Shown: positions 54,197 through 63,655, counted from the first letter of the stretch. The stretch is 64,000 bases of DNA from CAIKMD01 sp963729935 (GCA_963729935.1 CAVSPW010000002.1:1-64000); one strand, 5' to 3'. Translations and numbers: made by a program. Notes: generated by a model from the letters alone, not told the origin.

Positions 54197-55351
54197 TCAC
54201 GTGCCGTCGGTCCAGTAACGCCGCACCAGGATCGCGACGATCGCGAGCACGATGAGCGCGATCGCGACGCAGCCCGGCCAACCGGCGACCACCCAAGCCA
54301 AGCCCGCCGCCACCCCGCCGACGCTGCCGCCGAGATAATAGAAGGTGACATAGAGTCCGACCGCCGAAGAGCGCCCGCGGCGCGCGGTCAACGCGACATA
54401 GCTGGTCGAGCATGCCTGACAGATGAATCCGAAGGCGGCGGCGATCGCCAGGCCGGCGATGATCGCCACGAGGTTCGGCAGCAGAGTCAGGACTAGGCCG
54501 CCGGCCCAGATGAGAAGCGCGATCAGCACCAGCCGCTGTCGGCCAAGCCACGCGACGCCGCGCCCGACCAAGGGCGTGGTCATGACGCCGGCGAGATAGG
54601 TCACGAAGAGCGAACCCAGCGCGGCCGTCGACAGCAAGAAGGGCGGCGCCGCGAGCCTGAAGGCGATGAAGGTGAAAATGGTGATGAAGGTGAAGAGCGC
54701 GCAGAAGCCGACGCTGAAGGTCGCGACTAGGCGCGGATCGCGGAAATGCTGCAGCATCTCGCCGACCGAGCCGAGGAGCGATGGGGCGCTCGCGAAGCTG
54801 CGCTCTTTGGGCAACAAGGTCGCAACGCCGGCGGCAAGGGCGATCGTCAGCAGGGCCAGGCCCAGGAAGGCGCCGCGCCAGCCGAAATGATCCGCGAGCA
54901 AGGCGGTCAGGAAGCGGCTGAGAAAACCGCCGAAGACGCCGGCCGCGGTGTAAAGCCCGGTCGCGCCGGTCGCCTCGCCGGGCGGGAATTCATCGGCGAT
55001 ATAGGCGACCGTGCCGGCAAAAATCGGCGGCACGAAAAGACCTTGGCAAAAGCGCCAAAAGATGATGGCGCCGAGCGTCGTCGAGAAACCCACCATCACC
55101 GTCGGCACGATGAGCGCGAACATCGCGGCGACGATGACGCGCTTGCGCCCGAACACGTCGGCGATCACGCCGGTCCAGGGCGCCACGAGCGCGATGGCCA
55201 GCGGCGGCATGCTCACCGTGAAGCTGACGGCGACCGGCGTCGCGCGAAGCTCTTGCGCCAGCATGGGCAGCAAGGATTGCGTTGCCCACAAATCGAGGAA
55301 CGAACACAGGCCGCACAGGATCACGGCGATACGGCGACGATCGAACCTCAT
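54197..55351 (-). CDS. MFS transporter (YnfM/arabinose-efflux-like)
   Basis: A 384-aa polytopic protein with about 12 helices. The loop motif GVIADVFGRKRVIVAAM and FCQGLFVPPIFAGTVAYIADEF are typical of drug or sugar-efflux MFS permeases. It stands alone on the minus strand. The 287-bp gap upstream (55352-55638) shows no gene I can support. Confidence 0.9.
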   Translation of the reverse strand: MRFDRRRIAVILCGLCSFLDLWATQSLLPMLAQELRATPVAVSFTVSMPPLAIALVAPWTGVIADVFGRKRVIVAAMFALIVPTVMVGFSTTLGAIIFWRFCQGLFVPPIFAGTVAYIADEFPPGEATGATGLYTAAGVFGGFLSRFLTALLADHFGWRGAFLGLALLTIALAAGVATLLPKERSFASAPSLLGSVGEMLQHFRDPRLVATFSVGFCALFTFITIFTFIAFRLAAPPFLLSTAALGSLFVTYLAGVMTTPLVGRGVAWLGRQRLVLIALLIWAGGLVLTLLPNLVAIIAGLAIAAAFGFICQACSTSYVALTARRGRSSAVGLYVTFYYLGGSVGGVAAGLAWVVAGWPGCVAIALIVLAIVAILVRRYWTDGT

Positions 55352-55638
55352 GGCGCCGGAGTATCGGGGCGAAGATGGCTTTATTAAAGTGGCTTTCTTG
55401 CATCAGGTAGGCGGGACGAGCGAGGCGATCCGCGGCCTCGGCTCCCTCGCCGCCCCCCGGAACCTTCGGCCATGGCGGCGTCGGCAGCTCATATTGCCGG
55501 GCCGATCCTCGATCGGGCCTCAGCTTCGCCTCTATTATCTCCAACAGCCGCGTTCCCGATCCATGGCATTCGCGGCGGCTCAAACTCATCAGCAGCTGTA
55601 TCCACGCGGCGATCGAGGATCTCGGCGAGAAGCCCGGA

Positions 55639-56601
55639 TCAGTCGCCGATCTGCGTCACGCCCTCGAGCGCGATCTTTTCCATCGGGATGGGGTGTTGGA
55701 TTTCGCCCATCGCGATCAGCACCTTCATCAGGTTGCCGAGCAGCGACTTGGAGACCTTGCCCGTCGTCTCGAAGAAGGGAATCCTGCGGCTGAAATCGTA
55801 GCTCTTGATGATGACCTTTTCGTCAAGCTTGCTGACATTGCGCAGGATCTCGATCGCCTCCTCGCGGTTGGCCGGGCTCTCGAAGAAGGCAAGGCTCTTG
55901 GCGTAAGCCGGCATGAGGCGTTGCAGCACGGCCAAATGACCCGCGGCCCAGTTGCGATTCACGACCATCCCGCCAAACGGCAGATCCTTCGTATAATCAT
56001 AAGCGAAACCGATATTGTGAAAGCCGGCATCCTCGGCCTGGAACAGGATCGGCGGAATGAGGAGCGACGCATCGGCCGCGCCCGATTTGAGCGCGGCGAA
56101 GCGCCCGGGCGTCGCGCCGATGACGGTGATGTCGTAATCGCCCTCTTTGAGCCCGTTGGCGCTCATCATCCGGTCGAAATACACCCGCGTGATATCCTTG
56201 AGCCCGCCGATCACGATGGTCTTGCCCTTCAAATCCTTGATCGCGGCGATCCCGGGCTTCGCCATCATGGCGTAAGGGCTCGCTTTGCTGATGATGCGCG
56301 CGATCGCGATCGGCGCGCCTTTGTCGATCGCATAGAGCGGATCGGTCAGACCGGTGCCCGAAACGATGTCGAGCGAACCCGCGCTCACCTGCTGCACGAT
56401 GCCCGGCGCGCTCGGCACATAGACGGGGTCGATCTCGACGCCGGCGGCGGCGAAATAACCCTTGGCCATGCCGATGAACCAGGGCCAGCCGCTCGAGGTG
56501 GGACCGCCGACGAAACCGGACGTGACCTTGTCCGCGGCCCATGCGGCGGACGGGGCGGAAACCATCATGCTCGCGAACAACACCGCCGCCCGAAACCGCA
56601 T
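55639..56601 (-). CDS. Orphan NMT1/SsuA-like periplasmic binding protein
   Basis: A 320-aa precursor with signal RAAVLFASMMVSAPSAAWA, mature start ADKVTSGFVGGPTSSGWPWFIGMAKGYFAAAGVEIDP. It contains no cysteine in the mature part, unlike the three tandem paralogues at 41461-44683. No permease or ATPase lies next to it. A predicted minus promoter is at 56628..56655. Confidence 0.9.
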   Translation of the reverse strand: MRFRAAVLFASMMVSAPSAAWAADKVTSGFVGGPTSSGWPWFIGMAKGYFAAAGVEIDPVYVPSAPGIVQQVSAGSLDIVSGTGLTDPLYAIDKGAPIAIARIISKASPYAMMAKPGIAAIKDLKGKTIVIGGLKDITRVYFDRMMSANGLKEGDYDITVIGATPGRFAALKSGAADASLLIPPILFQAEDAGFHNIGFAYDYTKDLPFGGMVVNRNWAAGHLAVLQRLMPAYAKSLAFFESPANREEAIEILRNVSKLDEKVIIKSYDFSRRIPFFETTGKVSKSLLGNLMKVLIAMGEIQHPIPMEKIALEGVTQIGD

Positions 56602-56627
56602 CGGATCCTCCCGGTCGCGTTTTGGCG

Positions 56628-56655
56628 ACGATAGCAGTTAATCTTAAGGCTTCAA
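56628..56655 (-). promoter_or_regulatory. Possible promoter of the orphan binding-protein gene
   Basis: On the minus strand TTGAAG (56655..56650) and TATCGT (56633..56628) with a 16-bp spacer lie 27 bp before the ATG at 56601. It is divergent to the promoter at 56680..56709. Confidence 0.4.
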
Positions 56656-56679
56656 TCGCCGGTTCGCGTCCGCCGCGAG

Positions 56680-56709
56680 TTGAATGGCCGACGAGACCGG
56701 CGCTAGACT
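56680..56709 (+). promoter_or_regulatory. Possible promoter of the amidohydrolase gene
   Basis: TTGAAT (56680-56685), an 18-bp spacer and TAGACT (56704-56709). The expected start near 56716 leaves a short leader before the ATG at 56738 and excludes the in-frame upstream start at 56684. Confidence 0.4.
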
Positions 56710-56737
56710 ACATGGGGATCGCGACGGAGAGGAAGCC

Positions 56738-57730
56738 ATGATCGTCGACATCTATACGCATATCCTGCCGCCGGCGGTTGCGTCGGCGATCGAGCGGATG
56801 GGCTCGAGCCTCGGCATCGCGAAGCGAATGAAGGCCGTGCGCGACGTCCATGATCTCGATTCGCGCTTTCACTCGATGGACGAGATCGGCGATTATCGCC
56901 AGATCGTCTCGCTTCCCAATCCGCCGATCGAGGCCTTCACGACGCCCCAACAGGCCGTCGAGCTCGCGCAAGTCGCCAATGACGGCATGGCCGAGCTCGT
57001 GCGGAAACACCCGAAGCGATTTCCCGCCTTCGTCGCCGCCTTGCCCATGCACGAGGTCGATGCCTCTTGCGCCGAAGCCCGCCGTGCGATCGATCAGCTC
57101 GGCGCCAAGGGCATCCAGCTCTTCACCAACGTCAACGGCAAGCCGATCGACGCCAAGGAATACGAGCCGCTCTTTGCGCTCGCGGCCGAATACGATCTGC
57201 CGATCTGGCTGCACCCGACGCGGACCGCGGATTTCCCCGATTACACGCAGGAGACATTCTCGCGCTACGAGATGTGGTGGTGCTTCGGCTGGCCCTACGA
57301 GACCTCGGTTGCCATGGCGCGGCTCGTCCTCACCGGCCTCTTCGACCGGCATCCCAAGATCAAGATCATCACGCATCATGGCGGCGGCATGATCCCCTTC
57401 TACGACAAGCGGATCGAAAAGGGCCTCGCGAGTCTCGGCGGCCGCACGAAAGAAGAGGATTACAGCGGCGTGCTCGGCGCCCTGAAACGTCCCTTCATGG
57501 AATATTTCCACGATTTCTATGCCGATACCGCGCTGTTCGGCGATTCGCTCGGCCTCGATTGCGCGCTCCAATTCTTCGGCGCCGACCACATGGTGTTCGC
57601 CTCGGATGCGCCGTTCGGCCCGATCAAGCTCCACACCGACGCCATCGAGGCGCGCCAATTCGAGCAAAAGACGCGCGAGGCCATCGTCAAGAACAACGCC
57701 GAAAAGCTGATGAAGATGAAGATCCAATGA
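56738..57730 (+). CDS. Amidohydrolase-2 family (ACMSD-like) metal-dependent hydrolase
   Basis: A 330-aa TIM-barrel protein opening MIVDIYTHILPPAVASAIERM, a variant of the D-x-H-x-H metal motif with Tyr-Thr-His. IWLHPTRTADFPDY, IITHHGGGMIPFYDKRI and FASDAPFGP carry the other metal ligands. The family includes decarboxylases and hydrolases of aromatic acids (aminocarboxymuconate semialdehyde or gamma-resorcylate decarboxylase types). GAGAGGAAG precedes the ATG. The following alpha/beta hydrolase is coupled by an ATGA overlap. Confidence 0.9.
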   Translation: MIVDIYTHILPPAVASAIERMGSSLGIAKRMKAVRDVHDLDSRFHSMDEIGDYRQIVSLPNPPIEAFTTPQQAVELAQVANDGMAELVRKHPKRFPAFVAALPMHEVDASCAEARRAIDQLGAKGIQLFTNVNGKPIDAKEYEPLFALAAEYDLPIWLHPTRTADFPDYTQETFSRYEMWWCFGWPYETSVAMARLVLTGLFDRHPKIKIITHHGGGMIPFYDKRIEKGLASLGGRTKEEDYSGVLGALKRPFMEYFHDFYADTALFGDSLGLDCALQFFGADHMVFASDAPFGPIKLHTDAIEARQFEQKTREAIVKNNAEKLMKMKIQ

Positions 57731-58464
57731 GCGTCGCGCGCCTCCCCTTCGTCCTCGTGCACGGCGCGTGGCAAGGCAGTTGGGTCTGGGAGCGCGTCGC
57801 CGAGCGGTTGCGCGCATGCGGGCATCGCGTCGACACCCCGTCCTTGACGGGGCTCGGCGAACGCGCTCACCTCGCCGGGCCCGGCATCGATCTCGAGACG
57901 CATATCGCCGACGTCATGGGCGCGATCGAGCATCACGAGCTCGATGGCGTGGTGCTGTGCGGCCATTCCTATGGCGGGATGGTGGTCGCGGGCGCCGCCG
58001 ACCGGCTGCACGAGCGGATCAGATCGCTCGTGTTCCTCGACGCCTTCATCCCGACCCCAGGAAAATCGCTCTTCGACTTCCAGCCGCCCGAAATGGCGGA
58101 GCGCCAACGCGCCGAAGCAAAGGCGCAAGGCGAGGGCTGGCGCATCAAGCGTCTTTCGGCGAGCTATTTCCGCGTCGCCGACCCTGAGGACGTGGCGCGG
58201 CTCGATCGCCGCGCGGTCGATCAGCCGATCGGCACGATGGAGCAAAAGGCCCGCATCACCGGCGCCTGGGAGAAGATCCCGCATCTCGCCTATATCCGCG
58301 CCGCCGGCCATGCCCGCGGGCCTTTCGGTCAATTCGCCGAGCGCGTGCGCGGCAACGAGGCCTGGCAATATTTCGAGATGCCCTGCGGCCACAACGCGAT
58401 GCTCGACATGCCCGAGGCGCTCACCGGCATCCTGCTCGAATGCGCGGCGCAGGCGGGACGGTGA
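57727..58464 (+). CDS. Alpha/beta hydrolase (methylesterase/HNL-like)
   Basis: A 245-aa enzyme with FVLVHGAWQGSWVWERVAERL, the nucleophile elbow LCGHSYGGMVVAGA and the C-terminal His in GHNAMLDMPEA. The type is close to plant-like methylesterase/hydroxynitrile-lyase hydrolases found in bacteria. Its start overlaps the amidohydrolase stop (ATGA), suggesting a two-enzyme step, for example ester hydrolysis then decarboxylation. Confidence 0.9.
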   Translation: MSVARLPFVLVHGAWQGSWVWERVAERLRACGHRVDTPSLTGLGERAHLAGPGIDLETHIADVMGAIEHHELDGVVLCGHSYGGMVVAGAADRLHERIRSLVFLDAFIPTPGKSLFDFQPPEMAERQRAEAKAQGEGWRIKRLSASYFRVADPEDVARLDRRAVDQPIGTMEQKARITGAWEKIPHLAYIRAAGHARGPFGQFAERVRGNEAWQYFEMPCGHNAMLDMPEALTGILLECAAQAGR

Positions 58465-59540
58465 CCGGCCCGATGGACGGCACGCAGGATTACCGTTCCG
58501 CCGGTGTCGATATCGACGCCGGCGAGGCCCTGGTCGACGCGATCAAACCGCTGGCCAAGGCAACCGCGCGGCCGGGATGCGACGCGGGCCTCGGCGGCTT
58601 CGCCGCGCTCTTCGACCTGAAAGCCGCGGGCTTTCGCGACCCGATCCTGCTCGCGACGACCGACGGCGTCGGCACCAAGCTCAAGATCGCGATCGCGACC
58701 GACCGGCACGCGACCATCGGCCAGGATCTGGTCGCGATGTGCGTCAACGACCTCGTGGTTCAGGGCGCGGAGCCGCTGTTCTTTCTCGATTATTTCGCGA
58801 CCGGCCGTCTCGAGGTCGAGAAGGCGCGCGCGATCGTCGCCGGCATCGCCGCGGCTTGCAAGGAAGTCGGCTGCGCGCTGGTGGGCGGCGAAACCGCCGA
58901 GATGCCCGGGCTTTATGCCGCCGGCGATTACGATCTCGCGGGCTTCGCCGTGGGCGCGGTCGAGCGCGGCGAGGCGCTCGATGGACGCGGCGTCGCCGAG
59001 GGCGATGTCGTTCTGGGACTCACCTCAAGCGGATTGCACTCGAACGGATTCTCGCTGGTGCGGCGGATCGTCGAGACGGCGGGCCTCGATTACGCGAAGC
59101 CGGCGCCATTCGCGCCGGAGACCAGCCTCGGCGAGGCGCTGCTGGCGCCGACGCGGCTTTACGTCAAGGCCTGCCGCGCGGCGATGAAGACGGGCGGCGT
59201 CAAGGCCTTCGCGCATATCACCGGCGGCGGCCTCATCGATAACATTCCCCGAGTCCTCCCGAACGAACTTGCCGCCGAGCTCGATGCGCGAAGCTGGCCG
59301 CTTCCGCCGGTCTTCCGCTGGCTTGCCGAAACCGCGCCCGTGGCGCGGCTCGAAATGGCGCGCACCTTCAATTGCGGCATCGGCATGATCGCGGTCGCGG
59401 CGCCCGGCACCGCCGGCGCGGTTTCGGCCGCGCTTCGAGATGCCGGCGAGCAGGTCATGCCCATCGGCCGCATCGTCAAGCGGCCGCCGGGCAATCGCGG
59501 CACCATCCTGCTCCATACGGAGAGCACGTGGCCCGGCTGA
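58461..59540 (+). CDS. purM: Phosphoribosylformylglycinamidine cyclo-ligase
   Basis: A 359-aa AIR synthetase closing the imidazole ring in purine synthesis. It has YRSAGVDIDAGEALVDAIK, LLATTDGVGTKLKIA, LVGGETAEMPGLY and HITGGGLIDNIPRVLP. The GTG at 58461 overlaps the previous stop (GTGA); an ATG 12 bases later (MDGTQDY) is an equally possible start. The purN gene overlaps its 3' end by 13 bp, the usual purMN arrangement. Confidence 0.96.
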   Translation: MTGPMDGTQDYRSAGVDIDAGEALVDAIKPLAKATARPGCDAGLGGFAALFDLKAAGFRDPILLATTDGVGTKLKIAIATDRHATIGQDLVAMCVNDLVVQGAEPLFFLDYFATGRLEVEKARAIVAGIAAACKEVGCALVGGETAEMPGLYAAGDYDLAGFAVGAVERGEALDGRGVAEGDVVLGLTSSGLHSNGFSLVRRIVETAGLDYAKPAPFAPETSLGEALLAPTRLYVKACRAAMKTGGVKAFAHITGGGLIDNIPRVLPNELAAELDARSWPLPPVFRWLAETAPVARLEMARTFNCGIGMIAVAAPGTAGAVSAALRDAGEQVMPIGRIVKRPPGNRGTILLHTESTWPG

Positions 59541-60190
59541 AGGTCGCGGTCCTGATATCGGGACGCGGCTCCAATCTCCAATCCTTGATCGACGCTTGTG
59601 CCGCGCCGGATTTCCCGGCCGAGATCAAACTCGTCATCGCGAACCGCGCCGAAGCCGCGGGCCTCGAGCGCGCGGCCCGGGCCGGGATCGCGACTGCGAT
59701 CATCCCGCATCGCGATTATCGGAGCCGCGACGCGTTCGACGCCGCGCTCACCGCGGCGCTCGAACGAGCCGGCATCGAACTCGTCTGCCTCGCCGGGTTC
59801 ATGCGCCTCTTGACCGCCGGGTTCGTGGCGCGCTGGCGCGACCGCCTCGTCAACATCCATCCCTCCCTGCTCCCCGCTTTTCCCGGCCTCGACACGCATG
59901 CGCGCGCCCTCGCCCAGGGCGTGCGCTTCAGCGGCTGCACCGTGCATTTCGTGCGGGAGGAAATGGATTGCGGACCGATCATCGTTCAAGCCGCCGTGCC
60001 CGTGCTCCAGGGCGACGATCCGCAAAGCCTTGCCGCGCGCGTCCTCGAAGCCGAGCATCGAGCCTATCCCCTGGCACTCAAGCTGATCGGCGAGGGCCGT
60101 GCGCGGGTGAACGGCGCGCGCGTCGAGATCGGGCAGGCTCGCGCGGATCTCGGCGCCGTTCCCACGACCTTGCTCAATCCGCCGGAATAA
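59528..60190 (+). CDS. purN: Phosphoribosylglycinamide formyltransferase
   Basis: A 220-aa folate-dependent GAR transformylase with LISGRGSNLQSLIDA, FMRLLTAGFV and the catalytic NIHPSLLPAFPGLDTH (Asn/His), plus CGPIIVQAAVPV. The GTG at 59528 is the start (VARLKVAVLI), overlapping purM by 13 bp. The family also has an ATP-independent mechanism, distinct from PurT. Confidence 0.95.
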   Translation: MARLKVAVLISGRGSNLQSLIDACAAPDFPAEIKLVIANRAEAAGLERAARAGIATAIIPHRDYRSRDAFDAALTAALERAGIELVCLAGFMRLLTAGFVARWRDRLVNIHPSLLPAFPGLDTHARALAQGVRFSGCTVHFVREEMDCGPIIVQAAVPVLQGDDPQSLAARVLEAEHRAYPLALKLIGEGRARVNGARVEIGQARADLGAVPTTLLNPPE

Positions 60191-60202
60191 GAAGCCGCGG
60201 CG

Positions 60203-61348
60203 ATGCTCCTCAAGATCGGCATGATTGCCGGGTTTTGGCTCGCGGTCGGCTTGGTCCAGCTTTTCAATTGGGGCCAGGGCGGCGCAAAGGCCGCGGTCTT
60301 GCTTCTGCTCCTCGTCGCGGTGCCGTTCGTGATGCGGATGGCCGCCCGCCCGCCCGCGCCCTTGGCGCCGCGGCTCGAGCGCGGGATCGCCGCCGCCGCC
60401 GCCGCGTGCCTTGCGCTCGAATTCCTCTATTTCGCGGTGCGCATCCTGCATCCCCATCTCATCGACGTGGCGACCACCACCCTTGCCGCAGGCACGGCCC
60501 TGCTTCACGGCGGCAATCCCTACGCGCTGCCGATCGACACCGGGCCCGAAACCGCCGGTTTCACGGGCTACAAATACCTGCCGGTGATGATCGCCGCCTA
60601 TTTGCCCCTGGGTACGGTCTGGGGCGAGCGCGGCGTGCTGGCCACCAATCTGGTCCTCTTCTTGGCCTGCCTGTGGCTGATGTGGCGGCTCGCTCGATCG
60701 GCGCTCGCGCCGTTTCTCTTGCTGATGCTGCCGATCGTGCCCGAGCAGATCTTTGCCAAGGGCGCGACCGAACTGGCGGCCGTGTTGCCGCTGCTCGCCG
60801 CTTTCAAGCTCTCGCAGCGAAGCGGCTTTCTCTCGGGGCTTTGCGTCGGCCTGTCGATCGCCGCCAAGCCGGTGCCCGGCGCGCTCTTCCTCCCCTGCCT
60901 CGTCCCGCCGGCCCGGCGCTGGCACTATGCGGCGGGCGTCGTAACCGGACTCGTGCCGATCCTTCCCTTTCTCTGGCTCGCGCCACACGATCTGTTCGCG
61001 AATATCGTGAGTTTCAACCTGTCGCGTGCCGCCGACGGCACCAGCTGGCTCGCCGGCTCCGCGGGCCTCACGCGCCACGCCGCTCAGCTTGCGATGGTTG
61101 CGCTCTTCCTCGGCGCCGCGGCCTATGTGTGGCGCCGGGCGCCGTCCCTGGCCGATCGCTGTGGTGTCGGCACCATGCTCGCCATCGCCGCCCTGCTGAG
61201 CGGGCCCGCCGCGCACCACAATTACCAGCTCTGGTGGCTCCCCTTTTTCGCGGTAACTTTGTCGCTGGCGCTGGCACCTCAAGAGACTTGCCAGGAAACC
61301 GCCTTTCGCTATACCAATGCCGCCGCAATGGGTACCAGGAGATCCTAG
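60203..61348 (+). CDS. Polytopic GT87/DUF2029-like membrane glycosyltransferase
   Basis: A 381-aa protein with about ten hydrophobic helices. The loop after helix 3 carries HGGNPYALPIDTGPETAGFTGYKYLPVM, like the DUF2029/GT87 family that uses polyprenol-linked sugars (GGNPY...YKYLP). SIAAKPVPGALFLPCLVP fits its second loop. It lies 12 bp after purN, probably co-transcribed by chance of location rather than function. The sugar and acceptor are unknown. Confidence 0.75.
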   Translation: MLLKIGMIAGFWLAVGLVQLFNWGQGGAKAAVLLLLLVAVPFVMRMAARPPAPLAPRLERGIAAAAAACLALEFLYFAVRILHPHLIDVATTTLAAGTALLHGGNPYALPIDTGPETAGFTGYKYLPVMIAAYLPLGTVWGERGVLATNLVLFLACLWLMWRLARSALAPFLLLMLPIVPEQIFAKGATELAAVLPLLAAFKLSQRSGFLSGLCVGLSIAAKPVPGALFLPCLVPPARRWHYAAGVVTGLVPILPFLWLAPHDLFANIVSFNLSRAADGTSWLAGSAGLTRHAAQLAMVALFLGAAAYVWRRAPSLADRCGVGTMLAIAALLSGPAAHHNYQLWWLPFFAVTLSLALAPQETCQETAFRYTNAAAMGTRRS

Positions 61349-61351
61349 CCG

Positions 61352-61474
61352 ATGTCCCTCAATCAGGAAGTGCAGCGCCACCGCGAGACTTGGCTCGGCT
61401 TTGCGCGTCTCATGCGCTGGACGGTCGCGCTGATCGTGATCATCCTGATCGGCATGGCGTTGTTCTTGATCTGA
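61352..61474 (+). CDS. aa3-type cytochrome c oxidase subunit IV
   Basis: A 40-aa protein of the bacterial COX IV family (PF07835 type). It has a short N-terminal amphipathic part with HRETWLGFARLMRWTVAL and one transmembrane helix, ALIVIILIGMALFLI. It overlies the aa3 oxidase complex in alphaproteobacteria. AGGAG lies about 11 bp upstream. The gene sits 3 bp after the GT87-like gene and far from the other oxidase genes, which is common. Confidence 0.85.
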   Translation: MSLNQEVQRHRETWLGFARLMRWTVALIVIILIGMALFLI

Positions 61475-61487
61475 ACCAGGGCCGCCC

Positions 61488-63131
61488 TTAGGCGCTCCGG
61501 CGCTTCTCATCACTTTGGTCGAGCGCGGCCGCATTCGAGCACCGCTCGGCCGGAAAAATCACCGTCGCCACCGTGCCGCGTCCGAATTCGCTGACGAGGC
61601 GTAGCGTGCCGCCGTGAAGCCGCACCAGGCGGTCGCAGATCGCGAGACCCAAGCCGGTTCCGTCATGGTTGCGCGAGTGACTGCCATCCGCTTGGTGGAA
61701 CGGCTCGAAAGCGCGCGCGAGGTCGCTCTCGCGCATGCCGATTCCGCTATCGCGAATTTCGATTCGGCCCTCTCCTTCCAAGCCGGTGAAGGCGCGGATA
61801 TCGACGCGCCCGCCATGCGGCGTGAACTTGATCGCATTGCCGACGAGGTTGAGCAGAACCTGTCGCAGGCGCGGTCCGTCGCCGCGCAGGGCTGCCGGCG
61901 CCGCGGTCAGATCGACGCTCAAGCGCAGACCCGCGGTCACGGCCCGATGCTGCAGGAAACGGACGGTTTCCTCGACGAGCGATGCAAGACTCAACGTCTC
62001 CTCGCGCAAGGAAAGCTGGCCCGATTCGGCTTTGGCGAAATCGAGAATGTCGTTGATCACGGTGAGCAAATGGCGCCCGCTATTGATGACGTCGGCGGCA
62101 TAGGTCTTATAGGCGGGCACGCCGACCGGCCCGAGCAGCTCGCCGTGAATGACCTCGGAAAAGCCGATGATGGCATTCAGCGGCGTGCGCAATTCATGGC
62201 TCATCGTGTTGAGAAATTCGGATTTTGCGTTGTTTGCTGCCTCGGTCGCCGCCATCGCGGCGCGCAGCTCTTCCTCGGTGCGCTTGCGGTCGGTGATCTC
62301 CTCGACCACGCCTTCATAATAGAGGAAGGTGCCATCGCGGGTACGGACCTCGCGGCAGCTCTCGGAGATCCAGATCACGCTGCCATCGCGGCGATAAACC
62401 TGCGATTCGAAGCTCGACACAATGCCCTTCCGGCGCATCTCCTCGACGAAGGCCACGCGCCGCACAGGATCGACGTAGAGTTGACCGCCAATATTGGTCA
62501 ACGCGGAGAGGAGATCACTCGGGTTCTCATAGCCATAGATCCGCGCCAAGGCCGCATTGGCGGTGATGTATTGACCGTCGGCGGTCGTCTGGAAGATGCC
62601 GGAGACCGAATTCTCGAAAATGCCGCGATAGAAGCTCGCCTGGCGATGCGCGTCGCGCTCGACCGCGACCAAACGGGTCATATCCTGGACGGTGCCGATC
62701 AGCAATTCGCGCCGGCCGCGCGCGCTGAGCGCGGCGCCGCATCGCCCGTAAAGCAAGACACCTTCGCGGTCCCTGCGAAGAGCGCGGAAGAAGCATTCCT
62801 CGGCGCGCGGGCGCCCTTGCACGGGGGGCGACAGCCAAACTTCGACGGCGGCACGATCGTCGGGGTGAACCGCATCGAGCACAAGCGCGACGCTGGGACG
62901 GGCGCGTTCGGCCCAGCCGAAGATCCGCCGCGCCTCCGCCGACGCAACGAAACGACCCGCGCCAAAATCGATTTCCCAACTGCCGAGCGTGGCGATCTCT
63001 TGCGCCTTCGCCAGGGTGTGATCGGCCTCGCCTCGCCGGGGCTTGGTGGAGCGGCGAGGCGCATGCGATGGCCTGGCACCGACCCGACCGCCGGCGCCGC
63101 CGTCCGACCGCTTTGATCCACGCCCCACCAT
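61488..63131 (-). CDS. PAS-domain sensor histidine kinase
   Basis: A 547-aa soluble kinase. An Arg-rich N-terminus (about 35 residues) leads to PAS1 (about 40-155), PAS2 (about 165-285) with a PAC motif (RDGTFLYYEGVVEEITDRK), HisKA with His312 in NTMSHELRTPLNAIIGF, and HATPase with Asn432, DSGIGM and GTGLGLAICDRL. No transmembrane helix is seen, so it senses an internal signal. No response regulator is adjacent; it must phosphorylate one elsewhere. The ATG lies directly after a 9-bp hairpin, see 63134..63156. Confidence 0.93.
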   Translation of the reverse strand: MVGRGSKRSDGGAGGRVGARPSHAPRRSTKPRRGEADHTLAKAQEIATLGSWEIDFGAGRFVASAEARRIFGWAERARPSVALVLDAVHPDDRAAVEVWLSPPVQGRPRAEECFFRALRRDREGVLLYGRCGAALSARGRRELLIGTVQDMTRLVAVERDAHRQASFYRGIFENSVSGIFQTTADGQYITANAALARIYGYENPSDLLSALTNIGGQLYVDPVRRVAFVEEMRRKGIVSSFESQVYRRDGSVIWISESCREVRTRDGTFLYYEGVVEEITDRKRTEEELRAAMAATEAANNAKSEFLNTMSHELRTPLNAIIGFSEVIHGELLGPVGVPAYKTYAADVINSGRHLLTVINDILDFAKAESGQLSLREETLSLASLVEETVRFLQHRAVTAGLRLSVDLTAAPAALRGDGPRLRQVLLNLVGNAIKFTPHGGRVDIRAFTGLEGEGRIEIRDSGIGMRESDLARAFEPFHQADGSHSRNHDGTGLGLAICDRLVRLHGGTLRLVSEFGRGTVATVIFPAERCSNAAALDQSDEKRRSA

Positions 63132-63133
63132 GG

Positions 63134-63156
63134 TCGTCTTTCTAAGCGAAAGACGA
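63134..63156 (-). promoter_or_regulatory. Perfect 9-bp inverted repeat directly before the histidine kinase start
   Basis: TCGTCTTTC-N5-GAAAGACGA, ending 2 bp before the ATG (63131) on the minus strand. The hairpin would cover the ribosome-binding region, and no other good one is visible. Upstream is a T-rich run (TTTTTTA) and a direct repeat of AATGCTT. Confidence 0.65.
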
Positions 63157-63232
63157 TAAAAAATGCTTTAAAAACAAATGCTTATTTTATGGGCAGCCAG
63201 CGCGCCAAAGGCGACCGCGTGCCACGGCGCGG

Positions 63233-63655
63233 TCAGGGACAGATCTCGATACCCGCGAAGAAGAAGGCAATCTCGGTCGCGGCGTTCTCGGCGGAGTCGG
63301 ACCCGTGAACGGAATTGGCCTCGATCAATTCGGCGAAGTCGCGCCGGATCGTGCCGGGAGCCGCCTTTTTGGGATCGGTCGCGCCCATGATCTCGCGATT
63401 GAGCGCCACGGCGGCTTCGCCCTCGAGCACCTGGGCGACCACCGGCCCCGAAATCATGAAAGACACCAGATCGGCGAAGAACGGCCGCGCCTTGTGCACG
63501 GCGTAAAACGCCTCGGCCTGCGCACGGCTAAGTTGCAGCCGCTTTTGCGCCACGATGCGTAGAGATTTTTCTTCGAATCTCGCGTTGATTTTCCCGGTGA
63601 GGTTCCGACGCGTCGCGTCGGGCTTGATGATCGAGAGTGTCCGTTCCACAGCCAT
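63233..63655 (-). CDS. ndk: Nucleoside diphosphate kinase
   Basis: A 140-aa enzyme of standard length that balances NTP pools. It has ERTLSIIKPDATRRNLTGKI and the phosphorylated His117 in ANSVHGSDS. GGAG precedes the ATG at 63655; the frame continues further but is not part of the protein. It is usual for ndk to sit near holC in alphaproteobacteria, as here. Confidence 0.97.
   Translation of the reverse strand: MAVERTLSIIKPDATRRNLTGKINARFEEKSLRIVAQKRLQLSRAQAEAFYAVHKARPFFADLVSFMISGPVVAQVLEGEAAVALNREIMGATDPKKAAPGTIRRDFAELIEANSVHGSDSAENAATEIAFFFAGIEICP

Noticed and set aside
55352..55638. Possible gene remnant upstream of the MFS gene
   Set aside because: Short frames on both strands carry no motif, and I could not match them to the flanking families.
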